Shown piece after piece: positions 11,340 through 21,829 of a stretch of 64,000 nucleotides of DNA. The notes under the pieces are model-generated. The model searched no databases and was not told where the DNA came from. It saw only the letters and a list, made by a program, of their open reading frames with translations. Source of the DNA: Inia geoffrensis (taxonomy: Eukaryota > Chordata > Mammalia > Artiodactyla > Iniidae); contig CM070902.1 in the NCBI GenBank assembly GCA_036417435.1, positions 135,273,886 through 135,337,885 of the forward strand. The letters are read 5' to 3'. Both the position numbers and the translations under genes were made by a program. Positions within the stretch are counted from its first letter, which is position 1; each line of letters begins with the position of its first letter.

Positions 11340-11475
11340 GGTATGGCAATTGGAAAACAAACTGGACTGGTAGTTAAGAAATGTAATTTCTACTATTGGT
11401 TCTGCTCTTGTATTTTCACGTAACCTTGGGGATGTCCCTTGATTTTTCTTTACCTTAGTCTCTGAGACTTAGAAA
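11340..11475 (+). repeat. MIR SINE fragment
   Basis: Sense MIR phrases such as 'GGTTCTGCTCTTG' and 'GTAACCTTGGGGATGTCCCT' followed by a 'TTTACCTTAGTCTCTGA' segment. Confidence 0.5.
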
Positions 11476-11479
11476 TCTC

Positions 11480-12340
11480 TAAGCCTGTTCAAGTCCCAAA
11501 GTTTTCAGAATCCTGGTTTCTCTGACATCAGAACAAGAGCCCTTCTGATGTGGTACCAAGAAATCTCAGGGCCAGTGACCCACACTGTCCACTCAGAGGA
11601 AAGGGAAGATTTTACACCTCTTCAGTGGTCAGTCTTGATAAAGCCTGAGGTTTCTCATGGTCCCAACCAAATCGTGACAGCCACCAGGTTGCAGCTGCAG
11701 TAGGTTGTGCAGTTCCTTGACTCGACTTTGCCAAAATTGGCCTTGAAACCAATTTATGCATAATTTCCCACCGCTCTTTTCCAACTTCAGTCCATCAGTA
11801 AAAATCTGCCAGAGTAATGACAAGTTATGTGGGCATCACATATGTGCTTATCAGAGCATGTTAGTGTCACATCAGCATCAGAATTGAATGTTGTTCAGTC
11901 AGATTTGTATGCTGGATGAGCAGAACATGGCCAGTGGATGGGAAAAATCCAATTCTTTCAAGTTTGAGGTCAATATTCATAATGGAAAGAGCAAGAAATT
12001 TAGGCAAGGAAATTGCAGGAAATTTTTTCTGGCTCTAAGCATTTTTACTAAATACATGACATATTAAAAGACACATTATATTAATCACTTATATCTATCC
12101 TTGAAAACATTCTTCTACTTGGCACAAGAGCATGATGCTAATTATCTTCATAAAATTCAACTTCACAGACCTCCAGTTTACTGAATTGTCTAGTAAGGGA
12201 CTACTCTTTTCATCATAAGTTAACTTATGTATATATTTTTTTAATGAAGAGTCTCAATTCTCAACCAAGTCTTTACCAAAGGAAGTTTTCATTCTTGAGC
12301 TTTTATAATAGTAAAGAACGAACTCCAGTAGAAATTAATA
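11480..12340. other. Unassigned intronic sequence
   Basis: Non-repetitive; the part near 11660-11790 is GC-richer than its surroundings and carries a CAGCTG E-box and an ATGCATAAT octamer-like site. No gene seen. Confidence 0.5.
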
Positions 12341-12344
12341 GCAT

Positions 12345-12545
12345 GAATCTAGGTAATGTAGTTTAAAGAGCACTGGATATTGTGCCAGGAGACCTAGGTG
12401 TAAGTCTTGACTCTTCTGTGTTTAATTACATTATCTTGGTCTACTTACTGAACATTTCTGAACCTAAATTCTCTCATTTGTGACATGGGGGTAGTGATAC
12501 TTAGTCCATAAAACATGTAAGGGTAAAATGCACAAGGTCTTGGTA
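12345..12545 (+). repeat. MIR SINE
   Basis: A nearly full-length sense MIR: 'TTTAAAGAGCACTGGATATT', 'GAGACCTAGGTGTAAGTCTT', a diverged 'CTCTCATTTGTGACATGGGG' (CTCATCTGTAAAATGGGG in the consensus) and a 'TAGTGATACT' segment. Confidence 0.65.
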
Positions 12546-12739
12546 AACTGTGATGCACCATACAGATGCAAATTAACACAACCAGTATTTTGCAACTGAT
12601 ATGTTTCAGGAAGATGCTTGAAACAAATAAGGTGTGTTCCCTTATAGTAAGGATTTCAGTATCTGCCAGAAAAAAAGCAACATGTGTTTCAATTATCAAT
12701 ATGAATGTGTAATAAACAAAATACTGTGGTAACACAGAG

Positions 12740-13475
12740 GAAGGAATTCATTAATTATATTTGGAATAGAGAAGGCTTGTAAGGGAAGGTGGCATTTGAA
12801 CTGAATTTTGAAGTCTTGTAGTATTTTTCCTGGAGAAAATGTGGTGTAAAACTTTAGAATCAAATAACTAAATAAAAATTGAAGTTGTGAAGATTCATGG
12901 ACTTTTATGAAAGGACAGTAAGTGGTAAATAATCTAATGTGGGTAGGGTATGTTAGGGTTTGTGCTTTGGCAAGAAATGATTCTGTTAGGTGCAATGTAA
13001 AGGATCTTTAATGCCTAACTAAAGGGTGTGAATTTGATCCCCTTGGCAGTGGGATGGAGACTTACTGAAGTTTTGAAGCAGGTCATTGGCTTGATAACAG
13101 CCATATTTTTTTTAAAGATAAGTGAGGATGTGAAGGATGGTCAGATATAGTTGCTGTAGGAAGTAAGGAGCAAGTGGGAGGAGGGAAACTTGCTGGAGTA
13201 AGAGCAGAGGCAAGTGTTGATGAGTGCTTTCATATGCACTGTGTCAGCAGTTGTAGAAAAGAGGGGTTCTATTTAAAAGACCAGTCAACAACTGGATAGC
13301 CTTGGGGTGGAGGTCAAGAGATATAAAGAAAAGGAAGAGTTCAAGATGATGTCTTCGTGGCTGCCTACGTGAGTGGTGTGAGAATCTGGTACAGATGAGC
13401 CACGTAAGAAACAGGATAAAAAACGCATTTGTGTTCTGTAAAGCAAATAAGTTTGGATCTCTTTGAGTTGCACAA
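12740..13475 (+). repeat. Ancient mammal-wide interspersed repeat, family not assigned
   Basis: Carries stock phrases of an old mammalian repeat: 'GGCATTTGAACTGAATTTTG', a 'GGGATGGAGACTTACTGAAG' plus 'GAAGCAGGTCATTGGCTTGA' pair, then 'TCAAGAGATATAAAGAAAAG'. Copies with other parts of the same unit are at 24480-25100, 46545-46850 and 63010-63115. I cannot name the family with confidence. Confidence 0.4.
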
Positions 13476-13529
13476 AATTTTTGGTGTTTGTTATGCAGGT
13501 CTTGGCCTGCTGTTGTTCTTTAGGAGTAG

Positions 13530-14600
13530 ATTGGTTATATCTGGGCTTTTGTATTCTGTATTAACTTTGAAATCAACTCATTATGTCCCACTGTTTGGAT
13601 TTAGATGAGAATTGCATTGAATCTATGGGTTACTTTACAGAGAATTATTTTTATGATATTGAGCCTTCTAATCCATGGATATGGTATATATCTGTATGTT
13701 TAGGAATACTTTAATACTCTTAATATTTTTATCTCTAAAGTTTCTTTCTTCATGTTTGATAGACTTATTCACATATATTTTCTACTTTTGATGACATTTT
13801 GATATACAGTTTTATAAAATTTCTCTTTTAAGTCATTTGCTACTCTTGTGTAGAAATGTATTTGATTTTTGATGTAGTTAATTTTTATCCAAAATCTTTT
13901 CCAGTCTCTTATTAATTTTAATAATTTATCTGTATATTTTTCACATAGGTAATCAAAACATCTGAAATAAAAGTAGCTTTGTTTCTTCATTTACAATTCC
14001 TGTGCTTTTAGTTTAATTTATCTTACCTTATGTGCTGATAGTCAGTCTTCCAGTGTTACATAGAAGTGATAACTGAGACCTAGTTTACTCTGTTCCCAGT
14101 TTTAAAGAGAATGCTTTCAATTATTTATCAATTATGCTACTTGGTGTCTTTTTAAAAAATAGGTACCTTTTATCAGATTAAGGATTTCTGCCTTTCCTGA
14201 GATGATATAATTATCCTCATTTCACCTTTTAATGTGGTAAATCAGAATAATTGATCTACTAATACTACCCACTTTGTATTTCTGAGATGAACCCAATTTG
14301 ATCACAAGCTGTCATTCTTTTTATATCCCTATATTCGATTTGTTGATATTTAGTTTGGAATTTTTGTTTTATGGTCAGTAGTTAAACTGGCCTGAAACTT
14401 TTCTTCTTCTATTGTTTTTGTTAGGTTTTAGTGTCAAGGTATGTTTGCCTTATAAACACTCTGGAACAGTTTGTGGAAGATTGGAATTATTTGTTCCTTT
14501 TAATGTATTGAAAGAGTTTCTCTTTGTTTCTGTTGGGTGTCTGGGCGTACTAACAATTCAGAACAAGTTTAAACTAAATTTTCTGCTTAAGTTTATTGGA
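13530..14600 (-). mobile_element. Old LINE-1 (L1M-age) ORF2 fragment, reverse strand
   Basis: The + strand shows stock antisense ORF2 phrases: 'GAGAATTGCATTGAATCTAT', 'ATATTGAGCCTTCTAATCCA', 'CCTGAGATGATATAATTATC' and 'GAGATGAACCCAATTTGATC'. Many stops and indels; no frame survives. Part of the ancient mammalian L1 layer. Confidence 0.75.
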
Positions 14601-15380
14601 CTACCATGGTAATATAAATTTATAATGCAAAGCTACTTTGGGGGTGATTTTTGCTTATGAGATTTCAGAGGATATTAACTCTTCTCCATTCTACTTAGGT
14701 TCAAGCTTTCAGAAAATCAGTTTTTGTGAAGTTACCTGGGGTGCTATGAGTCCCAAATTTGGGAGTCCCAGATTTTTGAGGGGTTATTCTATTATACTTT
14801 TCAGCTTGGGTGGACCTTGGACTGTGTCTGCTGTCCTCTGAGCCCTGCTTGACAACAAAATTCAGTAGCCATGTCAACCAAGCTTGCACATGCCCTCAGT
14901 TGAAGGCTGGCTTTATTTAGTCTTCTGCTTATCTGTCTGGATTCCCTCCTTCGCTCAGCCATGAAAATGTTTTGCTCATGTTGTCATACATTCAGGGAGA
15001 TTTTTTAAAGTATTTTATCTAGCATTTTTAGTTATGTAGGAAGCTCAGCCCCATAGTACCTAGTTTGTCATTTTGGCAGAAACAGCAGTCTTTAAAAGGG
15101 ACTTTAAAGGTTAAAAAGAACTTTAAAATATTAAACATCATCAGGACATTTCCTTCTAGATCTTAAAAATTATGATGATTAAATGGCTTTATTTAAAAAC
15201 TCATTTATCATTGTTTATTAAATATAACCATAGGTCTTTTATAAGAATATACCATATGTCTACTTTGGTTAATTGGTAATTTCATAATGATCGAGGCACC
15301 ATTTGTTTTATCTGACCTTTCAGGATAGCTATGCACAAGAACTCCAGAAGTTTCATGAATTTTGTGTGACGACTTCATTG
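14601..15380. other. Unassigned intronic sequence
   Basis: No recognisable repeat or gene. The 14640-14990 part is of mixed composition; the rest is AT-rich. Confidence 0.5.
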
Positions 15381-15392
15381 TAAATGTAAACA

Positions 15393-15603
15393 TTTTTTTT
15401 TTTTTTTTTTTTGCTGTTCGCGGGCCTCACTGTTGTGGCCTCTCCTGTTGCAGATCACAGGCTCCAGACTCGCAGGCTCAGCGGCCATGGCTCACGGGCC
15501 CAGCCGCTCCGCGGCATATGGGATCTTCCCGGACCGGTAGCACGAACCCGTGTCCCCTGGATCGGCAGGCGGACTCTCAACCACTGCGCCACCAGGGAAA
15601 CCC
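15393..15603 (-). mobile_element. CHR SINE (short form), reverse strand
   Basis: Runs from a poly(T) tract to CCACCAGGGAAACCC, the reverse complement of the CHR head. Target-site duplication AATGTAAACATTTTT is present at 15383-15397 and 15604-15618, exact. Lies 378 bp from an opposite-strand CHR copy at 15982. Confidence 0.92.
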
Positions 15604-15981
15604 AATGTAAACATTTTTATACCCTTCACTTGAAAGGATTCAATTCAGATTTCACAGGGGAAGAACATCCATGTGTAAGTCAAACTAGCCACTGTGATTT
15701 GCAAGGGAAAGATGCACTGCTTGAATGAAGAAGTGTACAAGTTATCTGCACTGACTTGCTGCCTTTAGGCAAATTTGATTAATCTTGCAGGATTATGCTT
15801 TTCTTAAACTTTCCAGTGAGGTAGATTGGGAATCTGTTTCTACATCTTTTGATATTTAATGTATCTGTTTTACCAATTTTGAAAAAATAGAGAAGCAACC
15901 CACCATCATTCGATATCTTCAATTTTTTTTTTAAATTAATAAAGTTTTTTCTTTTTTATTTAGAATAAGAATAACTTCTTT

Positions 15982-16192
15982 GGGGCTTCCCTGGTGGCGC
16001 AGTGGTTGAGAGTCCGCCTGCCGATCCAGGGGACACGGGTTCGTGCTCCGGTCTGGGAGGATCCCACATGCTGCGGAGCGGCTGGGCCCGTGAGCCATGG
16101 CCGCTGAGCCTGCGCGTCCGGAGCCTGTGCTCCGCAACGGGGGAGGCCACAGCAGTGAGAGGCCCACGTACCACAAAAAAAAAAAAAAAAAA
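15982..16192 (+). mobile_element. CHR SINE (short form)
   Basis: GGGCTTCCCTGGTGGCGCAG head, B box GGTTCGTGC, poly(A) tail at 16175-16192. Target-site duplication AGAATAACTTCTTT (15968-15981) versus AGAGTAACTTCTTT (16193-16206). Confidence 0.92.
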
Positions 16193-16206
16193 AGAGTAAC
16201 TTCTTT

Positions 16207-17230
16207 AACCTCTTCTCATATGACTATTTAAAGCTTTAATAATACAATTTTAACCTCAATTAACATTTACTCATTCAAAATTTCCTGTATTGCCTTTTTA
16301 GTTACAGGACCTCAAATGAAATCTTATTAAGTCATAGAAATGTAGCTCTGAATGTACTTTTAGAGGTTATAACCTCAAACTCCTCATATTAGAGGCACTA
16401 TAATATTTTGAAGTCCTAACCAATCCCATTTATCATGCTTAACCTATTTTGGAGGAGATTATGCAAATCGATGGAGTTGGTGGTGGTGACTTGTATATAT
16501 GAAAAGAGGTAGATTAGACACTGCCATACACTGTGTCATTCACTGATTCGTTATTGTTTCCTGAAAATATGCCGTTAATGATTGCTTTGAATTAAGCACT
16601 GCTTTTTCTATGCCTCTTTTTTTTTTAAAAACACAAATACTCTCTGCTGGGTAAATGTTAAGTCATTAACATGAAAATCATTAATGTGAAAGATCAGACC
16701 TGTTTCATAAACATACTAGGAACACAGAAAATAAGAAGGTGGAGAAAGCAGCTCTGAGGACAACCCTAGCCTACTTTACCACTTTGCTTTTGGGTAGCTC
16801 CTAGTCTGGGTACTCCAATGACTCGTCGTTTAAATTTTTGCATTCCTTATACTGGTACCTCTGCATTATGCTCAGTCATTCTTAGTCAGCCTTGATCTGG
16901 GTTGTGGTTATAGAGATTTTTCTTCTCTAAAAGAAAGTTTTAGAGATTTCATCTTTAAGACAGTAGCCGTTTCCCTCAACTTCATTCTTTCTTTTAACTC
17001 CAAATTGTATTTGTCACTTTAAATCATTAGTGAGCATGTAAGCTAGTACTGAGTTTTTGAGCGAGACTATCACTTGATAGTCTGATAAACTTCTATAGAA
17101 TGATAATAAGTTTTAAAGTGCTTTTTTAGTAAGGTTTTCTAAATGAGTGTTCACTACTTAAATAAAATTTGATCCAAATTTAATGATAATATTTCTTGAT
17201 ATGGGACTGACTAAAATCTTGCTAAATTCA
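16207..17230. other. Unassigned intronic sequence
   Basis: AT-rich, non-repetitive by eye. Contains an octamer site ATGCAAAT overlapped by ATCGAT near 16463-16476. No gene seen. Confidence 0.5.
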
Positions 17231-17234
17231 AGCT

Positions 17235-18000
17235 GTGTAAACTTCTGCTTCTGGACAAGATGGAATAACAGGGACCAGATTATCACTGTGCCTAAAACTG
17301 TACAAAATATAAGGAACAATAGTTCCCAAGACATTGGGGATCAGGCAACAAAGGAGAGTGGTCGTTGGGAAATAGGAAATAAATGAGGTGAGCCCTATGA
17401 CTGCCCCAGCTTACTATGTATACAACAGGGTTGGAGAATCCAGGCAGAGACCAGAAGTTTCCCTGTTGAGGAGATGGAGCTGGGAGTCCAGACTCCAAAG
17501 TAGCTAGAGTTTATGAGGCAAAGTACCAGAGAGGAGACAGCTGCATGGAGAAAACTTTGGAGACCTCCAGAGAATTCCCAGCAATGTTCAACCTGAATAC
17601 TCAGCAGACTAGTGATTAGTGCATACATATAAGAAGACTACCCAATACTCAGGAAATAACTACCCAAAAGGATAAGAGGGAAAAATCCTTGGAGCTCACA
17701 CTGAGCTGGTAAGAATGCTCTGTTGTCACCCAGGAGAGTGGAAAAACCTCATAATTTACTGGACATCAGATAGAATCTGAGAAGAGTTTTTCCACAGTAT
17801 TGGGAATAGCTCTAGCCTAAACACTGCTCTGGTCCTACCTAACAAAGCTCGAAAAAAAGATCAGAAAAGACCCAAGTAATTTAACTGCTTCTCAGAATAA
17901 AACTCAAGAGTATTTATAGGAATATAAAGATATCCAGCAACCAACAAGTTAAAATTCAATCAGCATTGCTTCTGGCATCAAATCAGTGTTGCAGCATTGT
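17235..18000 (+). mobile_element. Old L1M 5' UTR-like region
   Basis: Begins with 'GGACAAGATGGAATAACAGG', the usual opening of old mammalian L1 5' regions (an AAGATGG start), and continues with the purine-rich leader text typical of L1M. It is in line with the ORF1 remnant at 18850-19548, so both probably belong to one element in gene sense. Confidence 0.6.
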
Positions 18001-18009
18001 TTTAAGAGA

Positions 18010-18450
18010 CAAAAAAAGAAAAAAAAAATATGGAAACAATGAGAATGTCTAACATTAGGAAAATGGTTGACTAAAATATATCCTTAGTAAAAAATAAATT
18101 GAAGATATTGAAAAGAATTAGTTAAAGCATATATGTGTTGATTCAGCTCTCTAAATCAACACATATATGCTTTAACTAATTCTCTATATTCATGAGTTAA
18201 TGAATGAAAAATAAGAGCAAGCTTCGAAAAAACCCACAAAAATTATATATTTTGTCTATATATTGTTTACATATGAAAAATAGAAAAAGGTATGGAAGAA
18301 CACATACCAGGTTGTTAATATTTGTTACCTGAGGAAATGGAATAGGCATAGGGTGTAGAGACTATATAATTTTTTCTTTCATATAATTGAATTGTTTTAT
18401 TTGTAAGATAAGCATAAAGTACTTTGTAATTTTTCAAGCCTTAAAATATT
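18010..18450 (+). mobile_element. L1M 3'-end fragment
   Basis: Contains 'AATGTCTAACATTAGGAAAA', 'GGAAGAACACATACCAGGTT' and 'GTTACCTGAGGAAATGGAAT', the conserved phrases of an L1M 3' UTR. It sits between the 5' and ORF1 pieces of another L1M and so was probably inserted later. It carries the fold-back at 18114-18183. Confidence 0.6.
18114..18183. repeat. Perfect 30-bp inverted repeat with 10-bp loop
   Basis: Left arm 18114-18143 and right arm 18154-18183 are exact reverse complements over 30 bp; the spacer is CAGCTCTCTA (18144-18153). Flanks stop matching at the first base beyond the arms. The left arm resembles normal L1M 3'-end text, so the right arm looks like an inverted copy of it. Confidence 0.97.
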
Positions 18451-18849
18451 TAATAGGAAAAATTAATGACAAAGACAATGTAGGGATATTAAATATTTTT
18501 ATAATACAAAATGACAGCATGGAAATATTAGTTGACTATATGCTTTCAGTACAACGTTAACAATGGGATAAGCATGTAAAAGATAAGGACTAGTAAGAAC
18601 TTGAGAGTTTTTTTTTTAAAGAATGCTAGATTTATGTATACTTCCCCCCTTTGTTATGTCTGAATGTTTGTGAGCGATAATAATGATAGTTCTATTATGT
18701 AAAGTATGTAAAGTATAGATGGAAGTGGATGAAGTGTAGATGAGAAAACAAAAATGAAAGTTATTAGCATGGAAAGTTTATAAGTCATTTTGCTTTTTCA
18801 ATTTCCCCAAACTTTATGAATGTTATAATGTATTTATAATAAAGTAACT
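18451..18849. other. Unassigned AT-rich sequence within the L1M patchwork
   Basis: AT-rich, with short repeated GTAAAGTAT units near 18698-18715. Could be another decayed L1 3' end, but no diagnostic phrase was found. Confidence 0.4.
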
Positions 18850-19548
18850 CAAAATCTAACTGGGCTTGCAAAGAACTACAAAAATATAATTCACAATGAG
18901 GAGGAAAATCAGTCAAATAAAAGTGTCTCAGAAATGATACAGGTGATGGAACTAGTAAACAAAGACATTAAACTTGTTATTATAATGTTATTTCATATGT
19001 TCAATAAGCTAGAAGAAAGATTTAAAAAATAATTTTTAGACATGAAGAATATTAAAAAAGACCCAAATCAAATTTCTAGAAATGAAATATCCAACATTTG
19101 TAATTTACAATATACTGAATGGTATTACCAACAGATTGTACGTCACAGGAGAAAAGATTAGTAAACTTGAACACAATACAAGAAGCTATGCAAGATGGAG
19201 CACAAAGAGAAAAGAGACTTTAAAGCACAATAGAGTATCAGTGAGCTGTGGGACAATGTTAAGTGGCTTAGTGTGCAAGTAACTGGAGTTTCTGAAGGAG
19301 AAGAGGTAAATGGGGGTGGGGTGGGAGAGAACAAAGTCTAGAAAACTATTTGAAGAAATAATACCTGAAAATTTCTAAATCTGATGATAACAGTAAATGT
19401 GTAAATGCAATAATCTAAATAAATCCCACGTACAAAATGCACAAAAAAATCTGTACTATGTCACATAATATTTCTTAAATCCAGTGATAGAAGATATTAA
19501 AGAAGCAAGAGTAAAGAACACATGACAGAGGAATATACAAAGGAATTA
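18850..19548 (+). mobile_element. Old L1M ORF1 region
   Basis: Shows L1M ORF1 phrases: 'AAAGACATTAAACTTGTTAT', 'ATGTTCAATAAGCTAGAAGA', 'AGTATCAGTGAGCTGTGGGA', 'GTAACTGGAGTTTCTGAAGG' and 'ATTTGAAGAAATAATACCTG'. ORF1 encodes the RNA-binding coiled-coil protein of LINE-1; here it is decayed by stops and frameshifts. Interrupted at 19549 by a Tigger element and resumed at 19878. Confidence 0.75.
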
Positions 19549-19877
19549 CAGTTTACCCTTGAGCAACTTGGGGGTAAGGGCACTGACCCCAAACAGTTGA
19601 ACATCTGAGTACTGCTATCTGTTCCTCAGAAACAGAGGAATTGATAAATTATTCACCCAAGGGAAGGAGGCTGAATCATTTTGGATAGAATCAAGACTCA
19701 AATCCTAGTTTTTTTGATTCCACATATTGTGATCTCTAATTGAACACAAACTTTCCTCGACACTTAGTTAATTTAAAGATCTGTAAAATGAAAATACAGG
19801 TACTATGTTTATTGAAAAAAATTCCATGCATGAGTGGATCCTGGCACTTCAAACCTGTGCTGTTCAAGGGTCAACTG
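19549..19877. mobile_element. Tigger/MER2-type DNA transposon remnant
   Basis: Terminal inverted repeats are CAGTTTACCCTTGAGCAAC (19549-19567) and the complement near TGTTCAAGGGTCAACTG (19861-19877). A TA target duplication flanks it (19547-19548, 19878-19879), as expected of the mariner/Tigger group. The left inner part matches (GGGCACTGACCCC); the centre (~19610-19830) does not match a MER2-type interior that I recognise. No transposase frame. Confidence 0.8.
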
Positions 19878-20119
19878 TATATAAGGAGGGGCAAGGATAG
19901 GAATAACAGCAGATTTCTCATTGTAAGCAATGTAGTCTAGTAGATAGTAGAGCAACATCTTCAAAATACTGGAACAAAAACAGTGTAAACTTAGAATTCT
20001 TTACCTAGTAAAAATATCTGTCAAGAAAGGAAGGCAAAATACTTTTTCAAACCTACAAAAGCTGAAATAATTTATCCCTATCCAACTGACCCTACAAAAA
20101 ATGTTAAAAGAAGTCCTTC
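19878..20119 (+). mobile_element. Old L1M ORF1 region, continuation after the Tigger insert
   Basis: Continues ORF1 text: 'GGCAAGGATAGGAATAACAG', 'AACTTAGAATTCTTTACCTA', 'GAAGGCAAAATACTTTTTCA' and 'AATGTTAAAAGAAGTCCTTC'. It then jumps directly to 3' UTR text at 20120, so ORF2 is deleted here. Confidence 0.7.
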
Positions 20120-20640
20120 ATATACAATGGAATGTTACTAAGCCATAAAAAGAAATGAAATCTTGCCATTTGTGACAAGGATGGACCTTGAGGGATAAGT
20201 GAAATGTCAGACAGTGAAAGACAAATGATGCATGATTTCACTTATCTGTGGAACCTAAAAAACAAGTGAACAAACAATAAGACAGAAGCATAGTTATAGA
20301 TACAGAGAACAGACAGGTGGTTGCCAGAGGGGAGGGGGTGTGAGGGGAGGAAAGAAATAAGTGAGGGAGATTAAGAGGTACAGAATTCCAGTTGCAAAAT
20401 AAGTGAGTCACAGGTATGAAACATACAGCATGAGGTATATATTCAATAATTATGTAATACCATTGTATGGTGACAGCTTGTAACCAGACTTATTGTGGTG
20501 ATCAATTTGAAATGTATAGAAATATCTAATCACTTTGTTGTATACCAGGAGCGAACATAGTGTTATAGGTCAGTTATACTTCAAAAACAAACAAATTCAT
20601 AGAAAGAGAGATCAGATTTGTGGTTACCGGAGGCAAGGTG
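20120..20640 (+). mobile_element. L1M (MA/MB-type) 3' UTR
   Basis: Diagnostic phrases include 'AATGGAATGTTACTAAGCCA', 'GATGGACCTTGAGGGATAAG', 'GGTGGTTGCCAGAGGGGAGG' and 'TTATTGTGGTGATCAATTTG', ending 'GGTCAGTTATACTTCAAAAA'. Sense relative to TLL1. After about 20,600 a further partial copy of the same 3' UTR begins (GTGGTTACCGGAGGCAAGG). Confidence 0.8.
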
Positions 20641-20679
20641 TAGGGGGAAGTGGAATTGGATGAAGGCAGTCAAAAGGTA

Positions 20680-21060
20680 CAATGAATTCTACAAAATATT
20701 TAAGGAAAGAAACCCACCAATTTTCTAATTTTACACAAAATTTTCCAGGGAACTAAAGAAAAATCATATGGTCATTTCAATATGTGAAAAAAAAATCATC
20801 ATGACTAAAAACTTAGCAAACTTAAGTTTGCTAAGAATATAATGGAAGTTCCTTAATTTACTATACATTACCTACAAAAAATCTATAGCAAATATATCTA
20901 ATAGGGGACTGTTGAATCCTTTTCCTCTAACATTGGGAATGAGGCAAGGATGCCCACTATAACTACTTCTATTCAGATTGTACTGGAGCTCCTGGCTAGT
21001 GCACTAAAGCAAGAAAAATAAAAGACATAAAGATTAGAAAGGAAGATATAAACATAAATG
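20680..21060 (+). mobile_element. L1M ORF2 fragment (reverse-transcriptase region)
   Basis: Contains 'AGGCAAGGATGCCCACTATA' and 'AGCTCCTGGCTAGTGCACTA', the RT segment equivalent to 'RQGCP' and 'LEVLAxA'. No open frame. Contains a perfect 24-bp palindrome at 20812-20835. Confidence 0.65.
20812..20835. repeat. Perfect 24-bp palindrome inside L1M ORF2
   Basis: CTTAGCAAACTT (20812-20823) is followed immediately by its reverse complement (20824-20835). L1 ORF2 normally has one 'TTAGCAAACT' block here, then runs on to 'AGGAATAGAAGGAA'-like text; the second half looks inserted. Confidence 0.95.
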
Positions 21061-21109
21061 TCATTAGTAGTCAAGAAAATATGAAGTAAACCCACACTTA
21101 CTAGAAGGA

Positions 21110-21825
21110 CTAAAAGGAAAAAGACAATACTGAATGGGAGAATGTGGAGCCACTGAAATTCTCATACAGTGCTAAAAAGATATAATCACTCTGGAACCCA
21201 CTTAGCAATATCTACTGAGGGTGACCATACACACACCCCATAACTCAGCAATCCGACTCCTAGGTATGTGCCCAACACAAATGCTTATATAGGTTTACCA
21301 AAAGGCATATACAATAACATTCATTTCATAAAAGCACTATTTGTAATAGTTCAAACTGGAAACAAAACAAGTGCCATTAACAGAAGAAAGATAAATTGTA
21401 GTATATTCACATGATCCAATACTACACATAGGTGAGAAGAAATGCCCCACAATGCATACAACAATGTGGATGGATTCCACAAACATTATACTTAGGAGAA
21501 TAAATGAGACACAAGAGAGGAAAAAAAAAAAAAGAGTACAAATTTCCAGTTAGAACATAAATAAGTACTAGGGATGTAATGTACAACAAGGTAAGTATAA
21601 TTAATACTGCTGTATATTATATATGAAAGTTGTTAAGAGAGTTAAGAAAGGTCTCATCACAAGGAAAAATATATTTTTTCTATTTAATTTTGTATCTATA
21701 TGAGATGATGGATGTTCATATTGTGATAAACATTTTATGATGTAAGTCAAATCATTATGCTGCACACCTTAAACTTATATAGTGCTATATGTCAATTGTA
21801 CCTCAATAAAACTGGATGAAAATAT
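21110..21825 (+). mobile_element. Old L1M 3'-end fragments
   Basis: 'CAATCCGACTCCTAGGTATG', 'GTAATAGTTCAAACTGGAAA' and 'ACAATGTGGATGGATTCCAC' mark an L1M 3' UTR. A second end follows: 'GATGATGGATGTTCATATTG' and 'TGCTGCACACCTTAAACTTA', ending 'GTACCTCAATAAAACTGG'. Sense; partly rearranged. Confidence 0.7.
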
Positions 21826-21829
21826 AAGT

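Noticed and set aside
15956..16199. Repeated short peptides such as GSRAQPLR and GHEPVSPAS on both strands at ten sites
   Set aside because: These recur because every CHR SINE can be read that way; they are not genes. The tRNA-like heads are not tRNA genes either.
16463..16476. Octamer ATGCAAAT overlapping ATCGAT
   Set aside because: A single motif of this size is expected by chance in 64 kb; no further evidence.
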